Of a stretch of DNA of 64,000 nucleotides, positions 25,829 through 34,559 are shown one piece after another. Below the pieces are notes generated by a model, which worked only from the letters and a program-made list of their open reading frames with translations, was not told where the DNA came from and ran no database searches. Source of the DNA: Mycobacterium sp. AZCC_0083. Lineage in GTDB: Bacteria > Actinomycetota > Actinomycetes > Mycobacteriales > Mycobacteriaceae. The stretch lies in contig NZ_JACHGP010000005.1 of the NCBI RefSeq assembly GCF_014202335.1, positions 186,001 to 250,000 of the forward strand, written 5' to 3'. Each line of letters starts with the position of its first letter. Position 1 is the first letter of the stretch. The position numbers and the translations under genes are program-made.

Positions 25829-25854
25829 GCTTCAGTCGGCGACCCGGAAGTTGA
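25828..25854. repeat. 27-bp direct repeat, left copy
   Basis: Identical over 27 bases to 37990-38016, same orientation. Read on the minus strand it spells a final NFRVAD plus stop, the C-terminus of PrpB, with no prpB gene attached. It begins at the last base of the ridA stop codon. It looks like the left border of an inserted segment. Confidence 0.9.
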
Positions 25855-25888
25855 CCCACGACGTCGCCGCTCACCGACTCCGCCGATC

Positions 25889-26656
25889 TCAGACCGTCAC
25901 GACCACGATGCCTGCGTCGGCGAAGGGGCGGAGCTGCGCGTCGGTAGCAGTGGAATCGGTGACCACGGTGACGCTGGGAGGCAGGGGCGCCCAAGCGTGA
26001 AACGGCCGGCGCCCTAGCTTCGCGGCGTGCGCGAGGACGTACACCGCGCTACCACGCTCCATCATGAGCTCCTTGAGCCGCGTCTGTTCCAGCTCGGCCT
26101 CGCATATCCCGCGATCCGCGGTCACGGCATCGGCGCCGAGGAACGCGCGGTCGAAGGACACCCTGGCGAGCGCGGATTCGGTCAGCGGCCCGACGAAGCC
26201 CTGACTCAGGTGTCGCAGCGTTCCCCCGAGGCATTCGACCCGCACCGTGTCGGCGTCGGCGAGCGCTTCGAGAGCGGTGAGCCCCGCCGTGATGACCGTG
26301 AGCCGTTCCGTCTCGCGCAGAAACTCTCCCATCGCACCGACGGTGGTGCCGGCGTCGAGCAGGATTGTCTCACCCGGAAGGACTTGGGTCGCTGCCCATT
26401 TCGCGATCGCCCGCTTGGCGTCGAAGCCTTCGAGGGTGCGCTGCCGGATCGACGGCTCGGGATGAGCGTTGAGGGCGATGGCGCCGCCGTAGGTTCGCGC
26501 CAACAATCCTTCGGTGGTCAGTTGCCCAAGGTCGCGGCGGATCGTCGACGGAGTCACACCGAATATCACCGACAGTTCTTCGACACTCGCGAGGCCGCTG
26601 GTCTTGGCCAGTCGGACGATCTCGGAACGTCGCGCCTGTGACTGTCGGACCGCCAT
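25889..26656 (-). CDS. DeoR family transcriptional regulator
   Basis: Sugar-type DeoR repressor of 255 residues. The N-terminal helix-turn-helix (RRSEIVRLAKTSGLASVEELSVIFGVTPSTIRRDLGQL) is followed by a DeoRC sensor domain with EKAL-like GRR features that usually binds a phosphorylated sugar. It is the last gene of a minus-strand operon, 9 bp after the kinase-dehydrogenase fusion. The five operator-like sites in the two promoter regions of this island are its likely targets. The ligand may be a phosphorylated sugar acid made by that fusion enzyme (inference). Confidence 0.9.
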   Translation of the reverse strand: MAVRQSQARRSEIVRLAKTSGLASVEELSVIFGVTPSTIRRDLGQLTTEGLLARTYGGAIALNAHPEPSIRQRTLEGFDAKRAIAKWAATQVLPGETILLDAGTTVGAMGEFLRETERLTVITAGLTALEALADADTVRVECLGGTLRHLSQGFVGPLTESALARVSFDRAFLGADAVTADRGICEAELEQTRLKELMMERGSAVYVLAHAAKLGRRPFHAWAPLPPSVTVVTDSTATDAQLRPFADAGIVVVTV

Positions 26657-26665
26657 CCGCCTCTC

Positions 26666-28765
26666 CTAGACTGTGGCCGTGCTGGTGGCCAGTTCCGCTG
26701 CCTGCCGGAGGGCCTCAATCATGCTACCGGGCTCAGCAATGCCCTTACCTGCGATATCGAACGCGGTTCCGTGATCGACGGAGGTGCGGATGACGGGCAG
26801 GCCAACCGTGATGTTGACTCCCGCCTCGAGTCCGAGCACCTTGACCGGACCATGCCCCTGATCGTGGTACATCGCGACGATGAGGTCGTAATCTCCGCGG
26901 CCGGCGAGGAAGAACGCGGTGTCGGCAGGCAAGGGTCCGTGCACGTCGATTCCTTCCGCCCGCAGCAGTTCGACGGCGGGAACGATCTTCTGATCCTCCT
27001 CGCCATAGCCGAAAAGTCCGTTCTCGCCGGCATGCGGGTTGATACCGCACACGCCGATCTTCGGGTGTGCGTTACCCGATCGCACTAGCGCGTCGTGCCC
27101 GCGGCGGATGGTCCGCTCGACGAGGCCGGGTTCGATCTTGGCGACGGCGTCTAGCAGCCCGATGTGGGTTGTCACGTGGATGACCTTGAGCGTCGGCGAC
27201 GACAACATCATCGACACCTCTTCGGTACCGGTCAGGTGCGCGAGCAGCTCGGTGTGGCCGGGAAAGATGTGTCCGGCGGCATGCAGTGCTTCCTTGTTCA
27301 GCGGAGCAGTGCAGATCGCCTGCACGTCGCCCGCCACTGCCAGCTCGCCTGCGACGCGGATGTATTCGTAGGCCGCGTGGCCCGCGACGGCGGACAGTTC
27401 GCCCCACGCGAGATCTTCGGGAAGCAGAGCGAGATCGATGACATTGATCCGCCCTGGGGTGAACTCGGCGTCGGAAATCCGTTCTACGGTAACGATCTGC
27501 GGCTGCAGGCCCAACGCACCGGCGGCCAGGCGCAAACGCGACGCGTCGCCGATGACGACGGGGCGGCACCATCCGGCGACGCGCGGATCGAGCATCGCGG
27601 GCACGATGACCTCTGGCCCGATACCGGCACCGTCACCCATCGTCACGGCAACGTACGGAAGGTGTTTCGTCATGGGATGGCCCTCACTGTTGTTGGAGCG
27701 TAAGTAGGCAGCGATCGTCGCGAGCGAGCGATCGTCGCCGAAACTGCCAGGGCGGGTCACCACGAGGCGACCGTCGGACGTGACGCACGCGATGGCCCCT
27801 TGATGGATTTCGGCGATCGGTTCCATGCGGTCGACGCCGAGTCGGTCGAGCACGGTCCTGGCCGTCTCACCGCCGGTCAGCACCAGATTGGTGGAGTCAT
27901 CGATGATCCCGGCGGCGACGCCGGCGAGGGCGTGCACCAGGCGGTGTGCGTTCTCGGGGGTGACCGGGCCATCGATGGCGATGGCCACTGCGTCGTGCAC
28001 GTCAGGCTTGGCGGCGCGCCCGGCGAGCAGGTCCGCGGAATCGATGCGTACGACGGCGGTCCCGTCGGTTTCGAGGTGCCGCAGCTGAGCCTCCACACCG
28101 GAGTCGGCGGTGCCGACCACCATCACCGTGCGCGACGAGATGGCGACCGCCCGCGCCCCTGAACGGGGCGGCAGCGTCCGCGCAACGGCGGCGGTCAATG
28201 CGCCCGTTCCGATCAGGATCGTGTCCGGAGTCGCTTGGGCGACAACGCCGTCCAGGTCGGCGTCGGAGGTGATGTCGACGATCCGGACTCCCCGCGCGGC
28301 CCCCGCGGCGTCACTTATGCTGCGAGGTGCCGGGGTGCTCTCCGCTGCCCACAGGCCACTCTGGTCCAACGGAACTCCGTCGACCAATACCACTCCCCCG
28401 ACCACGGTGCGTCCCAGCGTGGGATTACCTGCGGCGATGACGACGGGGCGCCCGGTGTGCGCCGCGGCACGGACGGTGGCCTCGACGGAACCGCGCAGCA
28501 GCGAATCGATCTTGATGACCACTCGTGCGTCGGCGGCGATCGAAAGCGCTTGCGCCACAGCCTTCTCCGCGTCGGCGACCGACAGCCGGCGGGTATGCAG
28601 GTCGACCACCGTCACTGGCCGGTTCGAGACCCCGGCATGCAGGAGTACCTCGACGCCGACTCCGCGCCCCATGAATCCGGCGGCGGCTTCTGCTGCGCCG
28701 GACACGTCGTCAGCGAGAACCCACACCGTGCGCTGGTCGCCTCCGATGGATTCCGTTCCCGTCAC
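26666..28765 (-). CDS. Fused DUF1537 four-carbon acid sugar kinase and PdxA-type 4-phosphate dehydrogenase
   Basis: One 699-residue frame joins two enzymes normally encoded separately. Residues 1-364 are a four-carbon acid sugar kinase (VWVLADDVSGAAEAAAGF at the N-terminus, LTGGETARTVLDRLG and a variant TRPGSFGD near the end, where the family usually has TKSGGFG). From Met365 the PdxA2-like dehydrogenase follows (GDGAGIGPEV, FPGHTELLAHLTG, GINPHAGENGLFG, MYHDQGHGPVK). The known pair DtnK-PdxA2 converts D-threonate through its 4-phosphate to dihydroxyacetone phosphate. GAGGG lies 7 bases before ATG 27673, so the second part might also be translated separately. Confidence 0.88.
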   Translation of the reverse strand: MTGTESIGGDQRTVWVLADDVSGAAEAAAGFMGRGVGVEVLLHAGVSNRPVTVVDLHTRRLSVADAEKAVAQALSIAADARVVIKIDSLLRGSVEATVRAAAHTGRPVVIAAGNPTLGRTVVGGVVLVDGVPLDQSGLWAAESTPAPRSISDAAGAARGVRIVDITSDADLDGVVAQATPDTILIGTGALTAAVARTLPPRSGARAVAISSRTVMVVGTADSGVEAQLRHLETDGTAVVRIDSADLLAGRAAKPDVHDAVAIAIDGPVTPENAHRLVHALAGVAAGIIDDSTNLVLTGGETARTVLDRLGVDRMEPIAEIHQGAIACVTSDGRLVVTRPGSFGDDRSLATIAAYLRSNNSEGHPMTKHLPYVAVTMGDGAGIGPEVIVPAMLDPRVAGWCRPVVIGDASRLRLAAGALGLQPQIVTVERISDAEFTPGRINVIDLALLPEDLAWGELSAVAGHAAYEYIRVAGELAVAGDVQAICTAPLNKEALHAAGHIFPGHTELLAHLTGTEEVSMMLSSPTLKVIHVTTHIGLLDAVAKIEPGLVERTIRRGHDALVRSGNAHPKIGVCGINPHAGENGLFGYGEEDQKIVPAVELLRAEGIDVHGPLPADTAFFLAGRGDYDLIVAMYHDQGHGPVKVLGLEAGVNITVGLPVIRTSVDHGTAFDIAGKGIAEPGSMIEALRQAAELATSTATV

Positions 28766-28786
28766 GTAGGTCTCACCTGGCTTGAT

Positions 28787-28832
28787 TGCGTGTTTTGTGC
28801 GCTAACACTATCAGTGTTGCGTGTTCTGCGCA
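28787..28832. promoter_or_regulatory. Two DeoR-type operator sites upstream of the kinase-dehydrogenase fusion
   Basis: TGCGTGTTTTGTGCG (28787-28801) and TGCGTGTTCTGCGCA (28818-28832) are direct repeats exactly 31 bp apart. Between them lies the inverted repeat AACACT-ATC-AGTGTT (28804-28818). The complement of the motif, consensus tGCryrrAAyACGCA, recurs three times in the SBP/permease control region. They precede the ATG at 28765 by 22 bp. Confidence 0.65.
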
Positions 28833-28853
28833 TCAATTCACTGCGACGCACAT

Positions 28854-29555
28854 TCACAGCGAGGTCCCCGCGCACTGCACCAAAGCCTGACCAGTGATGC
28901 TGCGGGCGGCCGGGCTCAACAGAAACGCCACCGTGCCTGCGATCTCCTCGGGCTCGATGAACCGGCCGAACGGGGGTACTCGGGGCGGGGTCGCGCTGCG
29001 GGCCGGGTCGGTCAGCATCGGCGTTGCGGTGGGTCCTGGGGCCACCACGTTGACGGTGACAGCTCTTTCGACCAGCTCGAGGGCCCATGATCGGGCCATG
29101 GCGAGCTGGGCGGCCTTCGTCGCGGTGTACTGGCTCTTGCGTGCCGCACCGGTCATGGTCCTCGACCCGACCAGCACGATGCGTCCGCCGTCCACGACGT
29201 CACCGATCAGTGCATTGACCAGTTCCTCGGCGGCCCCGACGTGTACCGCCCACATCGCCTGGCCGTCCGCGGACCACAGCTCACCCAGTCGCGCCGATCG
29301 CTGCAGGCCTGCGGCGTGCACGATCGCATCGATGCAACCGAGTCCCGCTACGGCAGAATGGATGCCGGGCAGGTCGCTCAGGTCGCATTCCCGCCAGCAG
29401 AACCCCACTTGCTCGAAATCCGGTTTGCGTCTGGACAATCCGATCACCGACCAGCCGTCGTCGAGCAGTCGCGCGACGATTGCCGCGCCGATGCCGGAGC
29501 TGACGCCGGTCACGACTGCTCGCCGCGCGGAGATGGGGTCGTGTCGCGGCGTCAC
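28854..29555 (-). CDS. SDR family oxidoreductase
   Basis: Short-chain dehydrogenase of 233 residues with VVTGVSSGIGAAIVARL (NAD(P) loop), catalytic Ser in VLVGSRTM, and a YTATKAA Tyr-Lys motif. It overlaps the end of the sialidase-like gene by 4 bp and precedes the kinase-dehydrogenase fusion. It presumably oxidises or reduces a sugar-acid intermediate, for example to set the stereochemistry needed for phosphorylation. Exact reaction unknown. Confidence 0.87.
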   Translation of the reverse strand: MTPRHDPISARRAVVTGVSSGIGAAIVARLLDDGWSVIGLSRRKPDFEQVGFCWRECDLSDLPGIHSAVAGLGCIDAIVHAAGLQRSARLGELWSADGQAMWAVHVGAAEELVNALIGDVVDGGRIVLVGSRTMTGAARKSQYTATKAAQLAMARSWALELVERAVTVNVVAPGPTATPMLTDPARSATPPRVPPFGRFIEPEEIAGTVAFLLSPAARSITGQALVQCAGTSL

Positions 29556-30766
29556 GAGGTCGGGCCGTCGCGTACCCAGGTTGGCTCGACGCGCACGTAT
29601 TCGATGGCCTGGCGGAACCGGGTGAAGGCGATGTGCAGCACTTCGTCGGCCGAACCGGTGATGCTCGGGTAGGAGAATTCGCGGTTGAGTCCGTCGCGGG
29701 AGTTGTTGGTGATGCAGTATCCGTCGCCGGTCTCCAGGTCTCGGAGCAGGGGCCAGGTGAGCCCGCCGTCGTGGGAGATGCCCAGCGTCATCGGGGCACG
29801 AGGCGCGCCCCAGAAGGCGGACCGGCCGTCACCGTCGTCGATGGGTGTCAGACTCTCCGCGGGGGCGTCCCCTGCCACGCCGTCGTCGTCGATCTCGTCG
29901 TAGAGGGAGGTGCGGCGCTCGGTGGCATCGAGGGCACTGGAGTTGTTGAACACCAGCGCAAGTCGGTCGTCGGGAAGGACCACGAACTGGATCGACGAAT
30001 TGTTGTTCGGCAGTTCGGTGGCCACCGGAGCCGTCCACGTCTCGCCGTCGTCGAGCGACTCGCTCCGGTAGACGTGGTCGGCCCACCGGCTCCGATACAG
30101 CGCGACCAAGGTTCCGTCCGAGAGTCGGCCGATGTTCATGTGGACACATCCGATGCTGTCGGGGACCACCACCTCGCGCCAGGTCTGGCCGTCGTCGGAG
30201 ATCATCACGCCGCTGTAGTCGCGGTCGCCGACCCATTTGCGGCCGGGAACACGCACGCAATGGAACACCGGGAGCAGCAGTCGACCGGACGGCAACACGG
30301 TGATGGGCTGGCGGACGAAGATCCCGCCGGCATCGGTTTCCGGAATCAACACGTGCGTCGGGCCCCAACTGTGGCCGCCGTCCTCGGAGATCCGCCGGAG
30401 CACGCGGGCGGTGTCCTGGTTGCCGGCATGCTGCGAGGTCCACAGCAGCCACACCGACCCATCGTCGACGACGTGCAGGACGGGATTCTGTTCCGAGCGG
30501 CTCGGGTCGTCGGAGAGCTGCACCGGTGCCGACCATTGGCCTGACCCCGGCGCCAGGGTCGAGAACCAGACACTGATGTCCGGGACGCCCTCCTGGGTGC
30601 CAGCAAACCACACACAGCCGAGTGAATCATCCGGCAGGACAGCGAGGTTCGCTGCGTGATTCTGTACCTGAGGCGCGGGCAACAGAGCATCCGATCGACC
30701 ACCATCGTCGTTGGGCCGCACGACGCCGTCGGCCGATCCGAGAATGGTGGCGGTTCGAGCGGTCAT
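29552..30766 (-). CDS. Sialidase-fold (BNR/Asp-box) protein, cytosolic
   Basis: Six-bladed beta-propeller protein of about 404 residues with repeated Asp-box-like motifs (SEDGGHSWGP, SDDGQTWREV, SLDDGETWTAP, SHDGGLTWPL). It has no signal peptide or membrane anchor, so if it is a glycosidase it acts on an imported oligosaccharide or sugar acid. True sialidase activity is doubtful. ATG 30766 has GGAG upstream; a GTG at 30805 overlapping the SBP stop is an [11 protein letters not shown]. It lies between the transporter binding protein and the SDR. Confidence 0.85.
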   Translation of the reverse strand: MTARTATILGSADGVVRPNDDGGRSDALLPAPQVQNHAANLAVLPDDSLGCVWFAGTQEGVPDISVWFSTLAPGSGQWSAPVQLSDDPSRSEQNPVLHVVDDGSVWLLWTSQHAGNQDTARVLRRISEDGGHSWGPTHVLIPETDAGGIFVRQPITVLPSGRLLLPVFHCVRVPGRKWVGDRDYSGVMISDDGQTWREVVVPDSIGCVHMNIGRLSDGTLVALYRSRWADHVYRSESLDDGETWTAPVATELPNNNSSIQFVVLPDDRLALVFNNSSALDATERRTSLYDEIDDDGVAGDAPAESLTPIDDGDGRSAFWGAPRAPMTLGISHDGGLTWPLLRDLETGDGYCITNNSRDGLNREFSYPSITGSADEVLHIAFTRFRQAIEYVRVEPTWVRDGPTS

Positions 30767-30797
30767 CGGCACTCCGTATCCGTGGAGGTGGGCAGCG

Positions 30798-32375
30798 TCA
30801 TGCACCCAGGGTGGCGGCGCTCAGGTCGTAGGAGTTGGTGGGGCGCAACCCGACATCGCCGAAGCGCTCGCGGCGGGCCAGGACAACCTTCGGGACGAAC
30901 GACCACATCATCGGGCAGGTATCCCAGATCATCCGCTGGGCATCAGCCAACAGGACTGCCCGCCGCGCGGGATCGGTGTCTTCGGAGGCGCGGGTGATGA
31001 CATCGGTGATCTCGGGGAAGACATAGCCGTGGTACGTGTCGCGGGTGGCTTCCTTGGCAGCGGTGCCCGCATACATGCCCTGCATGATGGTGATGCCCAG
31101 CCCGGTGGGTCCCGGGAATCCGTTGCCCAGCACATCCCAGTCGCCGGCCTTGCCCTGGCGCCAGGTCGAGATATCCCCGCCGGGCTCGAACTGCTGAAGC
31201 TTCGGGCGTACGCCCACCGCGGACAGCATCTGGACCACGGCTTCCATGATGTCGGTATCAGCGACGAATTCCCCGCTCTCCCAGATGATCTTGAGGTCGA
31301 GATTGCGGACTCCCAGCGCGTCCAGTTCAGCCCGGGCACGAACCGGATCGTAGACGTACTCGCCGGTCTCGATCGCGCCGGTGAGAGTCATGGGGATGAC
31401 TCCCTTGGACGCGGTAGCCGAGCCTTGCATCACCTCGTCGATCAACGACTTGCCGTCGATCGCGAAGCTCAAGGCGCGCCGTACCCGCTTGTCGGCGAGC
31501 GGATGGCCAGGCGGTTTGCGGAAGTTGTAGAAGAGCTGGTTGAGGCGCACACCGTCGACGCGATCGATGGTGACCCCCGACAGCCCGTCGAGTTGGTCGG
31601 CGGAATCCGGTGACACGGAGTCGACAACGTCGATCTGGCCACTGCGCAGTGCCACTACGCGGTTGGACTCGTCGGGGACGAATCGGACCTGGACGGAATC
31701 GATGTTGGGCGCAGGGCCCCAGTACTTGGGGTTCTTCTCCAGCGTGTAGTCACCCGTTCCGCGATCGCTGGCGGTGACGATGTACGGACCTGAACCGACG
31801 CCGGTCTGCAGTTCCTCCGGGCGGTTTTCGGCGGCCGGGGTGATCAGGATGTTCGTCATCAGGTAATCCAGGACCGGAACCGGCCGCTCCGTGTTGAGTG
31901 TGAAGCTGGACCCGTCGATCTGGTCGACCGTCGGCCACTCCGGGAAGAACGCGCCAACGAATGAACCGCTGACCTGGCTGTACATCTTCAGCGCGGTGGC
32001 GACGTCCTGGACCTGTACCGGCCGGCCGTCGGAGTAGACGATTCCCGGGCGCAGGTGCACGTACCACTGAGTGGGGCTGGTCATGTCGAACTTGTCCGCC
32101 AGCACTAGCTGCGGCTTGAGGTGCTGGTCCAGGGTGATCAACGATTGACGCACGGCCCGTTGCACGGTGACCGCGGCATCGAACTGGTTGAGCTTGTTGT
32201 CGAGGCTGACCACCGAGCGGTTGAGCGCAAGACTGGCCGTCCGGGGTCCCAGTGTCCCAGTCGGGGTAGCGCAGCTCACCAGCGATCCGAGCGAGAGACC
32301 GGCACCAAGAGCCAGGCCGGACCGGAACAGCGTTCTTCTCGAAAACTGGTGCTGCAAGGGAGATCTGGTCATCAT
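30798..32375 (-). CDS. Dpp/Opp-type ABC transporter substrate-binding lipoprotein (SBP family 5)
   Basis: Extracytoplasmic solute receptor of 525 residues. A twin-arginine signal (SRRTLFRSG) followed by a lipobox LVSC marks a Tat-exported lipoprotein. Family 5 landmarks include WYVHLRPGIVYSDGRPVQVQDV and RRALSFAIDGKSLIDEV. The start is the ATG pair at 32372-32375; the longer frame to 33053 is antisense to the permease gene. The matching permeases and ATPases are encoded divergently from 32604. Although called peptide transporters, family 5 receptors also bind oligosaccharides, which suits this locus. Confidence 0.92.
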   Translation of the reverse strand: MMTRSPLQHQFSRRTLFRSGLALGAGLSLGSLVSCATPTGTLGPRTASLALNRSVVSLDNKLNQFDAAVTVQRAVRQSLITLDQHLKPQLVLADKFDMTSPTQWYVHLRPGIVYSDGRPVQVQDVATALKMYSQVSGSFVGAFFPEWPTVDQIDGSSFTLNTERPVPVLDYLMTNILITPAAENRPEELQTGVGSGPYIVTASDRGTGDYTLEKNPKYWGPAPNIDSVQVRFVPDESNRVVALRSGQIDVVDSVSPDSADQLDGLSGVTIDRVDGVRLNQLFYNFRKPPGHPLADKRVRRALSFAIDGKSLIDEVMQGSATASKGVIPMTLTGAIETGEYVYDPVRARAELDALGVRNLDLKIIWESGEFVADTDIMEAVVQMLSAVGVRPKLQQFEPGGDISTWRQGKAGDWDVLGNGFPGPTGLGITIMQGMYAGTAAKEATRDTYHGYVFPEITDVITRASEDTDPARRAVLLADAQRMIWDTCPMMWSFVPKVVLARRERFGDVGLRPTNSYDLSAATLGA

Positions 32376-32459
32376 CGACCTCTCGACGAAGTAGCAACGG
32401 CGGAAGCTGGGGTGCCCGATCCGAGGTCCCACAACCCTGCAACTGTGACCACGAGCACA

Positions 32460-32524
32460 GCCATAGAATACGCAGACATGCATGAAATACGCAATCAGTG
32501 ACGAAGACTTGCGCGAATCACGCA
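32460..32524. promoter_or_regulatory. Three DeoR-type operator sites in the divergent transporter control region
   Basis: GCCATAGAATACGCA (32460-32474), TGCATGAAATACGCA (32479-32493) and TGCGCGAATCACGCA (32510-32524) match the reverse complement of the sites at 28787-28832. The second and third are 31 bp apart, the same spacing as in the other control region. They lie in the 228-bp gap between the binding protein (start 32375) and the permease (start 32604), so both arms of the island can be controlled together. Confidence 0.65.
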
Positions 32525-32603
32525 CAAATGGCATTGTGAGCTGGGTTACAGCGACCCCGCGCTCAGCGGCCCCAAATCGGCACACCGGACAGTTGGTGAA
32601 CAG

Positions 32604-33620
32604 ATGACACAGCAACTCGCGGAACCAGCGAGCCTCGGCCCGCCCCGCACGGCACCCATCGACAACAAGGTGCGCCGGTCTGCCCTGCATGGCTACGTCG
32701 GGAAACGGCTCGCGCAGAGTGTGCTCACCGTGTTCCTCACGCTCAGTACAGTTTTCGTACTGATCCGGCTGGCGCCAGGCGATCCCGCGTACTCGATGGC
32801 CGGTCCATTGGCCACCAGCGAAGACCTTGCCAAGATCCGTACCGCGATGGGCCTCGATCAATCGATCTTCGTCCAGTACCTGCTTTACCTCAAAGGGCTG
32901 CTGCAACTCGACCTCGGAACGTCGTACTCGTTTCAGGCGCCTGCGCTCGACGTGGTGCTGGGCCGGCTGCCCTACACGATCACCCTGGCGATCGCGGCGA
33001 TCCTGCTCACCACCGTGATCGCCATCCCCCTTGGCACCTGGATGGCGCGCCACGCAGACAGCCGCCGTGAACTAGCGGCCAACGTGGTCACCATCGCCGG
33101 ACAGTCCATGCCCGACTTCTGGACCGGGTTGATGCTGCTGACCGTCTTCGCCGTGCTCATCCCGGTCCTACCGTCCGCTGGCTTCACCCAATGGTCGTCA
33201 CTCGTCCTTCCCGCGGTGACCGTGGCCGTGCTCCAGATCGCGCTGATCTCCCGAATGGTCCGACGCGAGATGGTCAGTTCGTTCCTGTCGCCGTACATGA
33301 CGGTGGCTCGCTCCCGTGGCGCCAGTGAACGCGAACTCACCTGGCGCTACGCCATGCGCAATTCCGCCATTCCCGTCCTCACCGCGCTCGGGACGCGGTT
33401 TGCCTCGATGCTCAACGGCGTCGTGGTCGTCGAAGTGGTGTTTGCCTGGCCCGGCGTCGGTTCGTTGGTCGTGCGGGCCCTCGAAACGAGGGACTATCCA
33501 TTGATCCAGGCCACCGTCCTCGTTACTGCCGTCCTCGCGATCCTCGTGCAGCTGCTCGTCGATCTCTGCTACCCGCTGTTGGACCCGCGGGTACGGCTTG
33601 GAAAGGGAACGAACCGATGA
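32604..33620 (+). CDS. Dpp-type ABC transporter permease, DppB family
   Basis: Inner-membrane permease of 338 residues with the N-terminal oligopeptide-permease segment (LAQSVLTVFLTLSTVFVLIRLAPGDP) and the EAA loop near ARSRGASERELTWRYAMRNS that contacts the ATPases. First gene of the five-gene plus-strand arm of the island plus aldolase. Works with the DppC-like subunit whose start overlaps its stop (ATGA). Confidence 0.92.
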   Translation: MTQQLAEPASLGPPRTAPIDNKVRRSALHGYVGKRLAQSVLTVFLTLSTVFVLIRLAPGDPAYSMAGPLATSEDLAKIRTAMGLDQSIFVQYLLYLKGLLQLDLGTSYSFQAPALDVVLGRLPYTITLAIAAILLTTVIAIPLGTWMARHADSRRELAANVVTIAGQSMPDFWTGLMLLTVFAVLIPVLPSAGFTQWSSLVLPAVTVAVLQIALISRMVRREMVSSFLSPYMTVARSRGASERELTWRYAMRNSAIPVLTALGTRFASMLNGVVVVEVVFAWPGVGSLVVRALETRDYPLIQATVLVTAVLAILVQLLVDLCYPLLDPRVRLGKGTNR

Positions 33621-34558
33621 CCACAGTCACCGACAGCACCGACCGACAGCGCCCCAGCGCAGTCACTGCCAAGGACATCGCCCGCGCCGGGGTCACTCGT
33701 CGCGCCCGCGACAGTCGCCTGAAGATCTGGGTGGGCAGCATCTGCGCACTCGCCGTGATTCTGCCCGTCGCCTTCGCCCGGCTACTTCCGCTCCCGTCGC
33801 CCGACGCGACCGACTTGGGCAGGCGGCGGCTTCCACCGCTGACCGACGGACATCTCTTCGGCACCGATCAACTCGGTCGCGACCTCTTTGCCCGGGTGCT
33901 CTTCGGCGGGCAGGTATCGCTGACCATCGGTGTTCTCGCGATCATCGTGTCCGGGCTCATCGGTCTGACCCTCGGTTCCCTCGCGGGATACCTCGGCGGC
34001 TGGGTGGACACGGCGGTCAGCCGCCTGCTCGAAGCGCAGCTCTCTCTTCCGCTGCTGATGATGCTGCTTCTCGTGGTCGCGTTGTTCGGGCCCTCCATTC
34101 CGGTCATCACCTTCGTGATCGCCATCGCACAGTGGCCCGAGATCGCCCGCATCACTAGGTCATTGGTCTTGGTGGAGCGTGAAAAGCCCTACATCGCCGC
34201 CGCACGCATACTCGGGCTCGGAAAGTTCGCGACGCTTTTCCGCCACGTACTGCCCAATGTCATCAAGGCCGCATCTCTGGTCGTCCTCCTGCTGCTGGCT
34301 CAGGCCGTCCTGCTGGAAAGCGCATTGAGCTACCTCGGTGCCGGCCCGCAACGGCCGTTCGCGACATGGGGTCGGATCATCTCCGACGGCCAGGACTACA
34401 TCACCACCTCCTGGTGGTTGGTCACCCTGCCGGGCCTGGTCATCGTTCTGTTGGTGGTCGGCGTGAATCTGCTCGGCGACGGGCTGCGTGACCGGCCCGC
34501 CGGATCAAGCCTGCGAGGGCTGTTGAACAAATTCCGTCCGAACAGAGCTGGAGCGTGA
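33617..34558 (+). CDS. Dpp-type ABC transporter permease, DppC family
   Basis: Second permease subunit, 313 residues, with the DppC hallmark FGTDQLGRDLFARVLFGG and the EAA motif EKPYIAAARILGLGKFATLFRHVLPN. It overlaps the preceding permease by 4 bp and is followed one base later by the first ATPase. Confidence 0.92.
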   Translation: MTTVTDSTDRQRPSAVTAKDIARAGVTRRARDSRLKIWVGSICALAVILPVAFARLLPLPSPDATDLGRRRLPPLTDGHLFGTDQLGRDLFARVLFGGQVSLTIGVLAIIVSGLIGLTLGSLAGYLGGWVDTAVSRLLEAQLSLPLLMMLLLVVALFGPSIPVITFVIAIAQWPEIARITRSLVLVEREKPYIAAARILGLGKFATLFRHVLPNVIKAASLVVLLLLAQAVLLESALSYLGAGPQRPFATWGRIISDGQDYITTSWWLVTLPGLVIVLLVVGVNLLGDGLRDRPAGSSLRGLLNKFRPNRAGA

Positions 34559-34559
34559 C

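Noticed and set aside
29552..30766. Secreted neuraminidase virulence factor
   Set aside because: There is no signal peptide or anchor, and the gene is embedded in a sugar-acid import and catabolism operon.
32376..33053. In-frame extension of the substrate-binding protein to 751 residues
   Set aside because: It runs antisense through the permease gene; the Tat signal and lipobox start at ATG 32375.
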